From the NCBI RefSeq assembly GCF_013410035.1, contig NZ_JACCBW010000004.1:248001-312000 (forward strand): a stretch of DNA of 64,000 nt. Direction: 5' to 3'. A program made the position numbers and the translations under genes. The stretch is from Nocardioides cavernae. Lineage in GTDB: Bacteria > Actinomycetota > Actinomycetes > Propionibacteriales > Nocardioidaceae. Positions 46,791-55,554 of the stretch are shown piece after piece. Position 1 is the stretch's first letter. Each line of letters begins with the position of its first letter. The notes under the pieces are model-generated. The model was not told the origin of the DNA and did not search any database. It worked only from the letters and a program-made list of their open reading frames with translations.

Positions 46791-47776
46791 CTGACGACTC
46801 CTGGGGAAGAAGGGCGCGAGGAGGTGGACGGGGGCAGGACGCGCTCGACCGCGCGGAGACGGACGGACGCGGCGCGTGGGTTCTCGGCGATCTCGGACTC
46901 GTCGGCCTGCTCGGCACCCCGCGTGACGAGACGCAGCGCCGGCTCGGCGCCCTCGGGGACGAACGGCAGGTCCGGTGGGACGTCGAGGCGCGTGGCGTCG
47001 GCGAAGGCACGCTTCACGAGCCGGTCCTCGAGGGAGTGGTAGGCCTCCACGACCACGCGACCGCCGACCCCGATGGCCTCGATCGAGGCGGGGATCGCAC
47101 GGCGCAGCACGGCGAGCTCGTCGTTGACGGCCATCCGGAGCGCCTGGAAGGTCCGCTTCGCCGGGTGGCCGCCGGTGCGTCGTGCGGGTGCCGGGATCGT
47201 GGCGTAGAGCAGCTCGACCAGGTCGGCGCTCGTGGTGAACGGCGTCGTCTCGCGACGGCGTACGACCTCGCGCGCGATCCTGCTGGCGAACTTCTCCTCG
47301 CCGTACTCCCGCAGGATGCGGGTCAGCTCCTGGGCGGAGGCGGTGTTGAGCAGGTCGGCGGCGGTGTGGCCCGTGGTCGGGTCCATCCGCATGTCGAGCG
47401 GCGCGTCCTCGGCGTAGGCGAAGCCGCGGTCGCGGACGTCGAGCTGCATCGAGGAGACCCCGAGGTCGAAGAAGATCGCGTCGACGTGGTCGAGGCCCAG
47501 CGAGGCGATGACCTCGGGCAGCTCGTCGTAGACCGCGTGGACGGCCGTGAACCGGTCGCCGTGGGCGGCGAGCCGGTCGGACGACATCGCGAGCGCCGCC
47601 GGGTCGCGGTCGATGCCGATGACCCGGGCCTGCGGCAGCCGCTCGAGGACGGCCTCGCTGTGCCCGCCGAGGCCGAGCGTGCAGTCCAGGTAGACCGAGC
47701 CGGGGGCCTCGAGCGCAGGCGCCAGCAGGGCGACGACCCGGTCGAGGAGCACCGGGGCGTGGCGGGGAGTCGTCAT
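46787..47776 (-). CDS. rsmH: 16S rRNA m4C1402 methyltransferase RsmH (MraW)
   Basis: A 329-residue SAM-dependent methyltransferase. [13 protein letters not shown] opens the protein and [16 protein letters not shown] is the SAM loop. [32 protein letters not shown] and [15 protein letters not shown] are RsmH blocks. It N4-methylates C1402 in the decoding centre of 16S rRNA. The ATG lies 4 bp after the stop of the small membrane protein gene, so the two are probably cotranscribed. Confidence 0.97.
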   Translation of the reverse strand: MTTPRHAPVLLDRVVALLAPALEAPGSVYLDCTLGLGGHSEAVLERLPQARVIGIDRDPAALAMSSDRLAAHGDRFTAVHAVYDELPEVIASLGLDHVDAIFFDLGVSSMQLDVRDRGFAYAEDAPLDMRMDPTTGHTAADLLNTASAQELTRILREYGEEKFASRIAREVVRRRETTPFTTSADLVELLYATIPAPARRTGGHPAKRTFQALRMAVNDELAVLRRAIPASIEAIGVGGRVVVEAYHSLEDRLVKRAFADATRLDVPPDLPFVPEGAEPALRLVTRGAEQADESEIAENPRAASVRLRAVERVLPPSTSSRPSSPGVVR

Positions 47777-47780
47777 CTGC

Positions 47781-47939
47781 TCAGCCCTGGGAGCCCAGGT
47801 GCGTCAGCAGCAGCAGCGCGAGGGCCAGGCCGCAGGCAGTGGCAGCGGAGAAGGCGATGAGGGCGGCTGCCTCCCGCGCCTGGTCGCGCACCCGCAGCGG
47901 CGGTGCCGCGGTGCGAACCGTTGGCTGGGTGCTGCTCAT
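47781..47939 (-). CDS. Small membrane protein (52 residues) between mraZ and rsmH
   Basis: A short gene on the minus strand that reads [20 protein letters not shown], then a membrane segment rich in Ala and Leu (about residues 24-47), and ends in THLGSQG. The basic/polar N-terminus and single hydrophobic helix suggest a bitopic membrane protein. The stop is 4 bp from the rsmH ATG. No strong Shine-Dalgarno is visible (CGAGACC before the ATG). Its position in the division cluster suggests a role or regulatory function there, but I do not recognise a family. It could also be a leader ORF for rsmH. Confidence 0.6.
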   Translation of the reverse strand: MSSTQPTVRTAAPPLRVRDQAREAAALIAFSAATACGLALALLLLTHLGSQG

Positions 47940-48216
47940 GGTCTCGACCCCACTGAGTGCTCGTGTGCGTGCTCGTCTGCGTGTGCTGCTGATCGGGAGG
48001 GTGGCGGTGCGGCTGACACGCCCCGACGTAGGTGCACGGGGTGAGCCGCCGCACCAGGTCCCTGCCCGCTCCCTGCGATGGGAAAGGCCCTCTGCGGCCG
48101 GGGAAGTGCCCCAGATGGCCTCGCGAGGGAGCGGGCTCGAGACCTGGTGATGCGGGTCGCGGTGTCAGCTGTGCTGTTGTCGGGTGGAGCTGGGTGGAGC
48201 GGGGTGGTGCGGGTCC

Positions 48217-48645
48217 TCAGATGCCCGGGAAGACCTCGTCGCTGAGCTCGGAGAACTTCTGCTCCTGCTCCTCGGAGTAGGTCGCCCACGCGGTGGGGTC
48301 CCAGATCTCGATCCGGTTCATCGACCCGATGACCACGCACTCCTTGCGGAGCGACGCGTACTCCCGCAGCGGTGCCGGGATGTTGATGCGTCCCTGCTTG
48401 TCCGGCACCTCCTGGCTGGCGGCGGCGAACAGCATGCGGACGTAGTCACGGGTGTTCTTCTGCGTGACCGGCGCCTCGCGGAGCCGGTCGGTGAGCTTCC
48501 CGAAGTCCTCCAGCGACCAGACGGTGAGGCAGCGCTCCTGCCCCCTGGTCACCACGAGTCCCTCCGTCAGCTCGTCCCTGAACTTGGCCGGGAGGAAGAG
48601 GCGGCCCTTCTCGTCGAGCTTGGGCGTGTAGGTGCCGAAGAACAT
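48217..48645 (-). CDS. mraZ: Transcriptional regulator MraZ
   Basis: A 142-residue protein with two tandem SpoVT/AbrB-like MraZ domains. The paired motifs are LDEKGRLFLPAKFRDEL (about residues 10-26) and PDKQGRINIPAPLREYA (about 80-96), each with the D-x-x-G-R core. MraZ binds repeats upstream of its own gene and controls the division cluster. The ATG at 48645 follows an AAGGGGGG-type ribosome site. Upstream is a clear array of TGG repeats. A 277-bp gap separates it from the 52-residue gene and contains no further gene. Confidence 0.96.
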   Translation of the reverse strand: MFFGTYTPKLDEKGRLFLPAKFRDELTEGLVVTRGQERCLTVWSLEDFGKLTDRLREAPVTQKNTRDYVRMLFAAASQEVPDKQGRINIPAPLREYASLRKECVVIGSMNRIEIWDPTAWATYSEEQEQKFSELSDEVFPGI

Positions 48646-48680
48646 CCGGCACCCCCCTTGCTCGGCGGGAAAGTTCGACC

Positions 48681-48730
48681 CTGTCCCCCACTTCGCCCCA
48701 CAGTACGCCACTTTGCTCCACCGTCAACCA
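48681..48730 (-). promoter_or_regulatory. mraZ promoter with MraZ operator: TGG repeats at 10-bp spacing
   Basis: Minus strand, 5' to 3': TGGTTGACGG, TGGAGCAAAG, TGGCGTACTG, TGGGGCGAAG and TGGGGGACAG follow one another without gaps, so TGG recurs exactly every 10 bp, five times (the last four are TGGNG). This fits published MraZ boxes (TGGGN direct repeats with 5-nt spacers in E. coli; AAAGTGG-type boxes in mollicutes). The first unit contains TTGACG (48727-48722), and TACTGT (48705-48700) lies 16 nt downstream, so the repeats overlap a -35/-10 pair. MraZ binding would block this promoter. Confidence 0.8.
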
Positions 48731-49007
48731 GAAACCGGGTGTTTCGAGCGTGAATTTCGTGCCGCCGGGTCCAGCCGGGCCCGGGCCGACCCGGCCCGGT
48801 TCCAGGCGCGACACCCGCCCGGTCACGCTCGGAGCACGCTCAGGAGCGGCCGGGTGGGGCGCCGGTGGGGAGGAGTGGCGACCGGAGGTGGAGGGACGTG
48901 GGGGAACAGGAGGACGAGGTGGCCCCCGGGGCGTAGGCGGCGGGTATGTTGCGCGCACCACATACGGTGGTCAGCGGCGACGCGACGCACGAGGGGACGG
49001 AACGAAC
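48731..49007. other. Divergent intergenic region between mraZ and moxR
   Basis: Together with the mraZ operator this forms a 362-bp gap between divergent starts. It contains GC-rich CCGGG/CCCGG runs (about 48765-48805) that could fold, a TATGTT hexamer (48945-48950) and TACGGT (48963-48968) as possible -10 boxes for moxR, and a short dyad ACCAC-N5-GGTGGT around 48957-48972. No coding potential is convincing. Confidence 0.4.
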
Positions 49008-49988
49008 GTGACGACTGGGCTTTCCGGGCAGGCGCCCGACCTGGACACCGTGCGACGGGTGACCGGCGCGGTTCGTCAGAACATCGAGCGCGTGATCGCC
49101 GGCAAGCCCGACGTCGTCAACGCCGCCCTCGTGGTGCTGCTCGCCGAGGGCCACCTCCTCATCGAGGACGTGCCGGGCGTCGGCAAGACGCAGCTCAGCA
49201 AGGCGCTCGCCCGCAGCATCGACTCGTCGGTGCGGCGCATCCAGTTCACCCCGGACCTGCTGCCCTCCGACGTCACCGGCGTGTCGATCTTCAACCAGGA
49301 CACCCGCGAGTTCGAGTTCCGCCCCGGCGGCGTCTTCGCCAACATCGTCGTCGGCGACGAGATCAACCGCGCCTCCCCCAAGACTCAGTCCGCGCTCCTC
49401 GAGTGCATGGAGGAGCGCCAGGTCACCGTCGACAACGCGACCTACCAGCTCGAGAAGCCGTTCATGGTGATCGCCACCCAGAACCCGATCGAGATGGAGG
49501 GGACGTACGCCCTCCCGGAGGCGCAGCGCGACCGCTTCATGGCGCGCGTGTCGGTCGGCTACCCGGTCGAGTCCGCGGAGATCGCGATGCTCGAGGGCCA
49601 CACCGCCCACAACCCGCTCGACGACCTCGAGCCGGTGACCGACGCGGGCGAGATCCGCAAGGTAATCGAGATCGTCGGCCGCGTGCACGTCTCGTCCGCG
49701 GTCCACCGCTACGCCGTGGCGCTCACCACCGCCACCCGCACCAGCGGCGACCTCCACCTCGGCGCCTCGCCCCGCGCGACGCTCCACCTGGTGCGGGCCG
49801 CGAAGGCGGTGGCCGCGACCCAGGGTCGCGACTACGTCCTGCCCGACGACATCCACGGCATCACCTCGCCGGTGCTCGCGCACCGGCTGCTGCCCAACGT
49901 CGAGGCGACGATGAGCGGCCGCACGACCGCCACGATCCTGTCGGGGATCGTGGAGTCGGTCCCCGTCCCCGACGCCCGCCGTGCGTGA
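49008..49988 (+). CDS. MoxR-family AAA+ ATPase
   Basis: A 326-residue AAA ATPase. Walker A is in EDVPGVGKTQLSKAL (about residues 52-66), Walker B is VVGDEINRASPKTQSALLE, and ATQNPIEMEGTYALPEAQRDRF carries sensor 1 and the MoxR pattern. MoxR ATPases act as chaperones that assemble or activate partner proteins with VWA or DUF58 domains. GTG start with GAGGGGACGGA upstream. It overlaps the DUF58 gene by 8 bp and begins a three-gene operon. Confidence 0.94.
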   Translation: MTTGLSGQAPDLDTVRRVTGAVRQNIERVIAGKPDVVNAALVVLLAEGHLLIEDVPGVGKTQLSKALARSIDSSVRRIQFTPDLLPSDVTGVSIFNQDTREFEFRPGGVFANIVVGDEINRASPKTQSALLECMEERQVTVDNATYQLEKPFMVIATQNPIEMEGTYALPEAQRDRFMARVSVGYPVESAEIAMLEGHTAHNPLDDLEPVTDAGEIRKVIEIVGRVHVSSAVHRYAVALTTATRTSGDLHLGASPRATLHLVRAAKAVAATQGRDYVLPDDIHGITSPVLAHRLLPNVEATMSGRTTATILSGIVESVPVPDARRA

Positions 49989-51249
49989 GGCACTCGCCGC
50001 ACTGACCGTCCGCGGGCGGGCGTTCCTCGCTGCCGGCATCACGACGGTCGTCGCCGCGATCGTGGTGGGCCACTCCTCCGTGGTCCGCATCGGCGTCCTG
50101 GTGGCCGTCCTCCCGCTGCTGACCGCGTGGTGGGTGGGGCGTTCGCGCTACCGCCTCTCGCTCGTGCGCAGCGTCTCCCCCCAGCTCGTCGTCGCCGGGC
50201 AGCCCTCGACGGTCGAGCTGACCGTCTCCAACGACTCGCGCACGCCGACCGGCGTGCTGCTGCTCGAGGAGCGGCTCCCCTACGTGCTCGGCACCCGTCC
50301 CCGCTTCGTGCTCGAGGGGCTGGGGCACGGCTGGCGTCGGCACGCGACCTACCAGGTGCGCTCGGAGCTGCGCGGCCAGTTCGACATCGGGCCGATGTCG
50401 GTGCGGGTCACCGACCCCTTCGGCCTCGTCGAGCTCGGCCGCACCTTCCACGCCACGACACGGCTGACCGTGACCCCGCGCACCATCCCGCTGCCGAACA
50501 TCCCGCTCGGCGGCGCGTGGACCGGGTCGGGCGACAACCGCCCGCGGGCGTTCGCCATGGGCAGCGCCGAGGACGTCACCGTCCGGGAGTACCGCCGCGG
50601 CGACGACCTGCGCCGCGTGCACTGGCGCAGCTCGGCCCGCGTCGGCGAGCTGATGGTGCGGCGCGAGGAGCAGCCCTGGCAGTCCCGGGCGACCGTGTTC
50701 CTCGACAACCGGGGCACCTCGCACCGGGGGCAGGGCGCGGCCAGCTCGCTGGAGGGAGCCGTGTCGGCTGCCGCCTCCGTCGCGATCCACCTCGCCCACC
50801 ACGGCTACACCGTCCGCCTGGTCACCGCCTCGGGCGACAGCCGCGAGACCGAGTGGCACTCCCACACCGCCGCGGCGAGCACCATCCCGCTGCTCGAGGC
50901 GCTCGCCGTCGTCCAGCTCGACCACGCGCCGGCCCCCGACACCCAGTGGCTCGCCGAGCCCGGTCACGGCGGCCTGACGATCGGCGTCTTCGGCGCCCTC
51001 ACCGAGGGCGACCAGCCCTTCCTGCGACGCCTCCAGCACCACGCGTCGTCGAGCCTCGCGATCGCGCTCGACGTCGACGGCTGGGCACCGCACCTGCCGG
51101 TGCAGCCGGGCCCGGGCGCCTCGACCCACCTCACCTCGAGCGGGTGGCGGTCGGTGACCCTCGGGCCCCGCGACCGGCTCGACACCGCCTGGCAGGAGCT
51201 CGGCCTCCAGCAGAGCCGCGCGACGGCCTCCGCGGGAGCAGCGCGATGA
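49981..51249 (+). CDS. DUF58 domain protein
   Basis: A 422-residue protein with two membrane segments at the N-terminus (about 15-35 and 38-56) and then soluble domains. The DUF58 signature is VTVREYRRGDDLRRVHWRSS (about 200-219), followed by a VWA-like fold (ATVFLDNRGTSH). It is encoded between MoxR and a transglutaminase, the standard trio. Its role is inferred as scaffold or activator for envelope functions. The GTG start overlaps moxR and its stop overlaps the next gene (ATGA). Confidence 0.92.
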   Translation: MREALAALTVRGRAFLAAGITTVVAAIVVGHSSVVRIGVLVAVLPLLTAWWVGRSRYRLSLVRSVSPQLVVAGQPSTVELTVSNDSRTPTGVLLLEERLPYVLGTRPRFVLEGLGHGWRRHATYQVRSELRGQFDIGPMSVRVTDPFGLVELGRTFHATTRLTVTPRTIPLPNIPLGGAWTGSGDNRPRAFAMGSAEDVTVREYRRGDDLRRVHWRSSARVGELMVRREEQPWQSRATVFLDNRGTSHRGQGAASSLEGAVSAAASVAIHLAHHGYTVRLVTASGDSRETEWHSHTAAASTIPLLEALAVVQLDHAPAPDTQWLAEPGHGGLTIGVFGALTEGDQPFLRRLQHHASSSLAIALDVDGWAPHLPVQPGPGASTHLTSSGWRSVTLGPRDRLDTAWQELGLQQSRATASAGAAR

Positions 51250-53615
51250 GGACCGCGTGGAGCACGCTCCCCCACCAGCTGCGGATCGCGGGCATCGCGC
51301 TGCTCGCGTCGTGGGCGACCGTCCTGTCGTGGCGCGTGCTCACCGACGGGTTCGCCGAGGTCGCCATCCCGCTGCTGATGATCGGGGTCGTGGTCGCCGG
51401 CACGGGCGCCCTGGGACGCTGGAGCCGCCTGCCGCTTCCCGGGATCATCGCCGGCCAGCTCGTGATCGGCGCGCTCCTGGTGCTCGGCACCACCACCGGA
51501 TCCCCGATCCCCACGCCCGGCAACGTCGACCTCTTCCTCGCGGCCCTGGACGCCGCGCTCGAGACCTCGCGCAACTACGCCGCCCCGATCCAGCTCGGCG
51601 TACCTCCCGTGTACCCGCTGCTCCTGCTGGGCGGCGGCCTGGTCGTGCTCGCGGTCGACGTGGTCGCGTGCAGCCTGCGCCGCGCCCCGGTCGCCGGGCT
51701 CGTGCTGCTGGCGGCGTACACCCTGCCCGTCGCCGTCACCGGCGACGCGGTGTCGTGGTGGCTCTTCATCGTCGTCGCCGCCCTCTTCCTGACGCTGGTC
51801 TTCATCCAGCACAGCGACCACGTCGCGAGCTGGGGTCGCGCGCCCGAGGGCGAGAAGGGCTCGTTCTCGGTGCGCACCGGTGCCATCGGCAACACGGCGC
51901 TCGCGCTCGGCACGGCGTCGATCGCGCTCGCCGTCGTCGTCCCCGCGGCGGTGCCGACGATGAGCATGAGCGTCTTCGAGGGCAACGGCCCGGGGACCCG
52001 CGAGGTCGAGGTCAAGGACCCGATGGTCGACCTGCGGCGCGACCTGCGGCGCGGTGCGGACGTGCCGCTGCTGTGGGTGACCACGCCCGGCCCCAAGCCG
52101 ACCTACCTGCGCATCTCGGTCCTGTCCCGCTTCAGCGGCCAGGAGTGGACGCCGGGCGACCGTGAGATCCCGGAGACGCAGGCGGCCACGGGCGCACTGC
52201 CCACGCTCGACGGCGTCGGCGTGGACGTGGACCGCCGCGAGTTCAAGTACGACGTGCGCGTCGGCCCCGACTTCGCGTCGGCCTGGCTCCCGATCGCCCC
52301 CCAGACCACGCGGATCGCCGCCAGCACCGACTGGCGCTACGACGTCAACACCCGCGACGTGATCTCCGCGCAGGACGACGTGACGACGGCCGGGATGACG
52401 TACGACTTCACGGGCGTCCAGCTGGACTACGACGCCGACTCCATGAACTCCGCCGTCTCCGGCGCGGGCTCCGTGGCGGGCATCTTCACCGAGGTGCCGC
52501 CCTCGTTGAACAACGAGATCCGCCGCATCGCCGCGGACGTCACGGCAGACGCGCCGACGCGCTTCCAGAAGGCGCAGGTCCTGCAGAAGTGGTTCCGCGA
52601 GGACGGCGGCTTCCGCTACGACGTCGACGAGGTGCCGTCGGCAGGCGACGGGAGCGCCGACCTGCTGGCGTTCCTCAACGACCGTGTCGGCTACTGCGAG
52701 CAGTTCGCTGCGTCCATGGCGATCATGGCCCGCGTCCTCGGCATCCCGAGCCGGGTCGCCGTCGGCTTCCTCGAGCCCGAGCGCGCCACCAACGGCTCGT
52801 GGGAGTTCTCCTCCCACGACCTGCACGCCTGGCCCGAGCTCTACTTCCCCGGCTCCGGCTGGGTGAAGTTCGAGCCCACCCCGCAGACGCGCGGGACCGT
52901 CGCCCCCGCCTACAGCGAGACCGAGTTCGAGGCCGTCCCCGAGACGCCGACGCCGAGCGCGAGCCGGTCGACCGAGCTGCTGCCCGAGCGCGGTGAGACC
53001 GCGGACGCCGAGGCAAGTGCCGCTGACGAGGAGACCTCCTCGATCCCGTGGGTCCCCGTCCTCGCCGGCCTCCTCGGCCTCGCCGTGGTGGTCCTGCTGC
53101 TGCTCACGCCGCGACTCGTGCGCGCTGCGCGGCGGCGCCGGCACCTCGCCGGTGGGATCGAGGACCTCTGGCTGGAGCTCCGCGACACCGCCCGCGACCT
53201 GGGGCACGCCTGGCCGGTCGGCCGTTCGCCGCGTCGCGCCGGCGACTGGCTCGCGACGCTCCTCGCCGCCCCGGTCTCCGGCAGCGACCGGCCCGACCGC
53301 CCGCGCCGCGGGCGTGACCAGGCGCCGGAGGCGGCCGAGGCGCTCGACAGGCTCGTCCTCGCCCTCGAGCGCAGCAGGTACGCCCGCGACCCCGAGTCCT
53401 TCACCGCCGACCGCTTCGTCGGCGACCTCGAGCTCGTCGAGAAGTCGCTCGCCGCCGGCGTCACCCCGCGCGAGGTGCGCCGCGCAGCCTGGTGGCCCGC
53501 GTCGGTCGCAGGCGGTCGGCGCCTCCCCCGGCGTACGCGCACCCGTGCCGAGCGGGGGCCCACGTCCACGCCGGACCGCGAGAGCACCCGGACGGTCGAC
53601 GAGCTGGTCGGCTGA
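51246..53615 (+). CDS. TgpA-type membrane transglutaminase-like protein
   Basis: A 789-residue protein: seven or so membrane helices (about 10-230), an extracytoplasmic transglutaminase-like domain, one more helix (about 598-620) and a cytoplasmic C-terminus with DUF4129-like features. The putative catalytic Cys is in DRVGYCEQFAASMAIMAR, His in SSHDLHAWPELYF, and Asp/Trp in SGWVKFEPTPQ. It probably acts on cell wall or surface proteins. It is the last gene of the moxR operon. Confidence 0.92.
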   Translation: MRTAWSTLPHQLRIAGIALLASWATVLSWRVLTDGFAEVAIPLLMIGVVVAGTGALGRWSRLPLPGIIAGQLVIGALLVLGTTTGSPIPTPGNVDLFLAALDAALETSRNYAAPIQLGVPPVYPLLLLGGGLVVLAVDVVACSLRRAPVAGLVLLAAYTLPVAVTGDAVSWWLFIVVAALFLTLVFIQHSDHVASWGRAPEGEKGSFSVRTGAIGNTALALGTASIALAVVVPAAVPTMSMSVFEGNGPGTREVEVKDPMVDLRRDLRRGADVPLLWVTTPGPKPTYLRISVLSRFSGQEWTPGDREIPETQAATGALPTLDGVGVDVDRREFKYDVRVGPDFASAWLPIAPQTTRIAASTDWRYDVNTRDVISAQDDVTTAGMTYDFTGVQLDYDADSMNSAVSGAGSVAGIFTEVPPSLNNEIRRIAADVTADAPTRFQKAQVLQKWFREDGGFRYDVDEVPSAGDGSADLLAFLNDRVGYCEQFAASMAIMARVLGIPSRVAVGFLEPERATNGSWEFSSHDLHAWPELYFPGSGWVKFEPTPQTRGTVAPAYSETEFEAVPETPTPSASRSTELLPERGETADAEASAADEETSSIPWVPVLAGLLGLAVVVLLLLTPRLVRAARRRRHLAGGIEDLWLELRDTARDLGHAWPVGRSPRRAGDWLATLLAAPVSGSDRPDRPRRGRDQAPEAAEALDRLVLALERSRYARDPESFTADRFVGDLELVEKSLAAGVTPREVRRAAWWPASVAGGRRLPRRTRTRAERGPTSTPDRESTRTVDELVG

Positions 53616-53706
53616 CGCTCGTCGGTCCGTCTCGGCGGCCAGTCAGTTGCCACACGCGGCAGGTGTCGGGATCGCGTGGCACGTCGAGCGGCAGCAGACG
53701 CACGAC

Positions 53707-53730
53707 TGCCCGGTCCTGCAGGACCGGGCA
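53707..53730. terminator. 24-bp perfect palindrome between convergent genes
   Basis: TGCCCGGTCCTG is followed directly by its exact reverse complement, giving a 24-bp palindrome with no mismatch. It lies 92 nt after the tgpA-type stop and 53 nt before the stop of convergent DUF3040, so a bidirectional terminator is plausible. A weaker dyad (TGCCAC...GTGGCA, about 53648-53681) lies beside it, so the 167-bp gap is palindrome-rich. No gene is visible in the gap. Confidence 0.6.
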
Positions 53731-53782
53731 CGTGTGGTGAGCTGGAGCGTCAGCGGGGGATGAACCGAGGATCAGCCGTGGG

Positions 53783-54223
53783 TCACAGCCCGCGCTCGCG
53801 GCGGCGGCGCCACCGCTCCTCCATCCGCTCCATGAACGGAGCGCTGGAGCGCTGGCGGTTCGGGCGGTGGGGCCGACCACCGTCGACGACCCCGAAACCG
53901 GTGCGACCGGAGGCCCGCACCTTGGTCGAGGGCTGGTGGCCCGGGCTGCGGGCGGAGGTGACCGCGAGGATCGCGCCGCCCAGCATGACCACGAAGCCGA
54001 GGACGCCGACGACCGTCTGGAGGACGGCGCTCAGGTCGAGCAGCACGGCCACGATCAGCAGCCCGATGCCCAGGACGAGGATCGCACCGCCGACGATCAT
54101 CCGACGACGTGCAGCACGCTGGAACGAGGTCCCGCGCAACGTGGAGGCGAGCTTCGGATCCTCTTCGACGAGGGCGCGCTCCATCTGCTCGAGCAGTCGC
54201 AGTTCTTCCTCGGAGAGCTCCAC
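53783..54223 (-). CDS. DUF3040 membrane protein
   Basis: A 146-residue protein. The N-terminal MELSEEELRLLEQMERALVE with DPKLASTLRG is the DUF3040 signature. Two membrane helices follow (about 42-62 and 66-88), then a basic tail ending in ERMEERWRRRRERGL. The family lies near mraZ in mycobacteria too, which hints at a role in cell envelope or division. GTG start with GAGGAGG 6 nt upstream and a TAGACT box further up. Confidence 0.92.
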   Translation of the reverse strand: MELSEEELRLLEQMERALVEEDPKLASTLRGTSFQRAARRRMIVGGAILVLGIGLLIVAVLLDLSAVLQTVVGVLGFVVMLGGAILAVTSARSPGHQPSTKVRASGRTGFGVVDGGRPHRPNRQRSSAPFMERMEERWRRRRERGL

Positions 54224-54247
54224 GGTTCCTCCTCACCTTCTGGAGCA

Positions 54248-54253
54248 AGTCTA
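54248..54253 (-). promoter_or_regulatory. -10 box of DUF3040
   Basis: TAGACT on the minus strand, 24 nt before the GTG start, would give a leader of about 18 nt containing the Shine-Dalgarno sequence. The -35 region reads TACCGT and is weak. Just upstream is a pair TGGAATTTTC TGGGGACGCC (54296-54277), which resembles two MraZ-like boxes. Confidence 0.4.
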
Positions 54254-54327
54254 GGCACGCTCCTGCCCCTACGGTAGGCGTCCCCAGAAAATTCCACCCC
54301 GGCGAGGCCGTCGGACGGCCCCCGGGT

Positions 54328-55509
54328 TCACACCAGGCTCGCCGGGCGGACCGCCGCGGCACCGAAGCGGCGGGTGGCGCGGTCGACCGCCCGGTCCGCC
54401 TCGGCCCACCCGTGCTCGGGCTCGCCGAGCACCAGCTGCCGCTGGACCGAGGAGCGCGGCACCAGCCCCTCGACGCGTACGCCCACCAGCCGCAGGCGGG
54501 CCCGCTGCAGGCCCAGCGCGTCGTAGAGCCGCGTGACCGCGCGGTGGATCTCCACCGTCACGTCGGTCGCCTCCGAGAGCGTGCGGGAGCGGGTGATCGT
54601 GGTGAAGTCGGCGAAGCGCACCGTCAGGGTGATCGTGCGGCCGGCGACCCCGGCCGAGCGCATCCGGCCGCCCACCCGCGCCGAGAGCCGGAGCAGCTCG
54701 CGGACGATGAAGTCGCGGTCGTCGGTGTCGCGCGCGAACGTCTCGTTGGCGCCCATCGACTTGTCCGGCTCGTGCGGGCCGGCGCTGGGGGCGAGATCGC
54801 TGCGGTCCGTGCCCCAGGCGAGGTGGTGCAGCTCGCGACCGAGGTGCGCGCCGACCGCGCGCTGCAGGGTGCGCAGCGGGGTGTGGGCGACATCGCCGAC
54901 CGTCATCAGACCGAAGCGGTGCAGCAGCGCCTGCGTCTTCTCCCCCACGCCGTAGAGCTCGCCCACGTCCAGCGGGTGCAGGAAGGACGTCACCTCGGCG
55001 GGCGGCACGACGATGACCCCGTCGGGCTTGGCGCGCCGGCTGGCGAGCTTGGCGACCGAGACCGTTGCGGCGACGCCCACCGAGCAGGTGATGCCCTGCT
55101 CGTCGTGGATCGTCGAGCGCAGCCGCTCGGCGATGTCGGGAGGATCGCCGAGGCGCCGGGTGGAGCCGCGGACGTCGAGGAAGGCCTCGTCGAGGGACAT
55201 CGCCTCGACGATCGGGGTGACCTCGCGGAACGTCTCCATCACCGAGGCGGACACCGCGGTGAACAGCGCGTAGTCGGGCTCGAGCACCACGACCTGCGGG
55301 CACATCCGGCGTGCGCGGGTCATCGGCAGCGCGGAGCGCAGGCCGTGGCGGCGGGCGACGTAGTTGGCCGCGAGCACCACGCCGCGGCCGCTGCCACCGA
55401 CCACCACCGGCTGGTCGACGAGGTCGGGACGTTCGCGCAGCGCGACGGAGGCGTAGAACGCGTCCATGTCGACGTGCAGGATCGGCGTCGAGACGCCACC
55501 GCGGCTCAC
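54328..55509 (-). CDS. dinB: Y-family DNA polymerase IV (DinB)
   Basis: A 393-residue Y-family polymerase. The catalytic Asp-containing motif HVDMDAFYASV lies near the N-terminus and SLDEAFLDV carries the other catalytic residues. SVGVAATVSVAKLAS and LYGVGEKTQALLHRFG (helix-hairpin-helix) are DinB-type, followed by the little-finger domain. It bypasses lesions with low fidelity. It lies 45 bp after a methyltransferase gene and downstream of the LexA-boxed cassette. GTG start at 55509; a GTG six codons later (VSTPILHVDMD) is an alternative. Confidence 0.96.
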   Translation of the reverse strand: MSRGGVSTPILHVDMDAFYASVALRERPDLVDQPVVVGGSGRGVVLAANYVARRHGLRSALPMTRARRMCPQVVVLEPDYALFTAVSASVMETFREVTPIVEAMSLDEAFLDVRGSTRRLGDPPDIAERLRSTIHDEQGITCSVGVAATVSVAKLASRRAKPDGVIVVPPAEVTSFLHPLDVGELYGVGEKTQALLHRFGLMTVGDVAHTPLRTLQRAVGAHLGRELHHLAWGTDRSDLAPSAGPHEPDKSMGANETFARDTDDRDFIVRELLRLSARVGGRMRSAGVAGRTITLTVRFADFTTITRSRTLSEATDVTVEIHRAVTRLYDALGLQRARLRLVGVRVEGLVPRSSVQRQLVLGEPEHGWAEADRAVDRATRRFGAAAVRPASLV

Positions 55510-55554
55510 CGGGCACCCGCAGCGGAGTCGGCGCGGCCAGCGGGGTCAGCGTGA

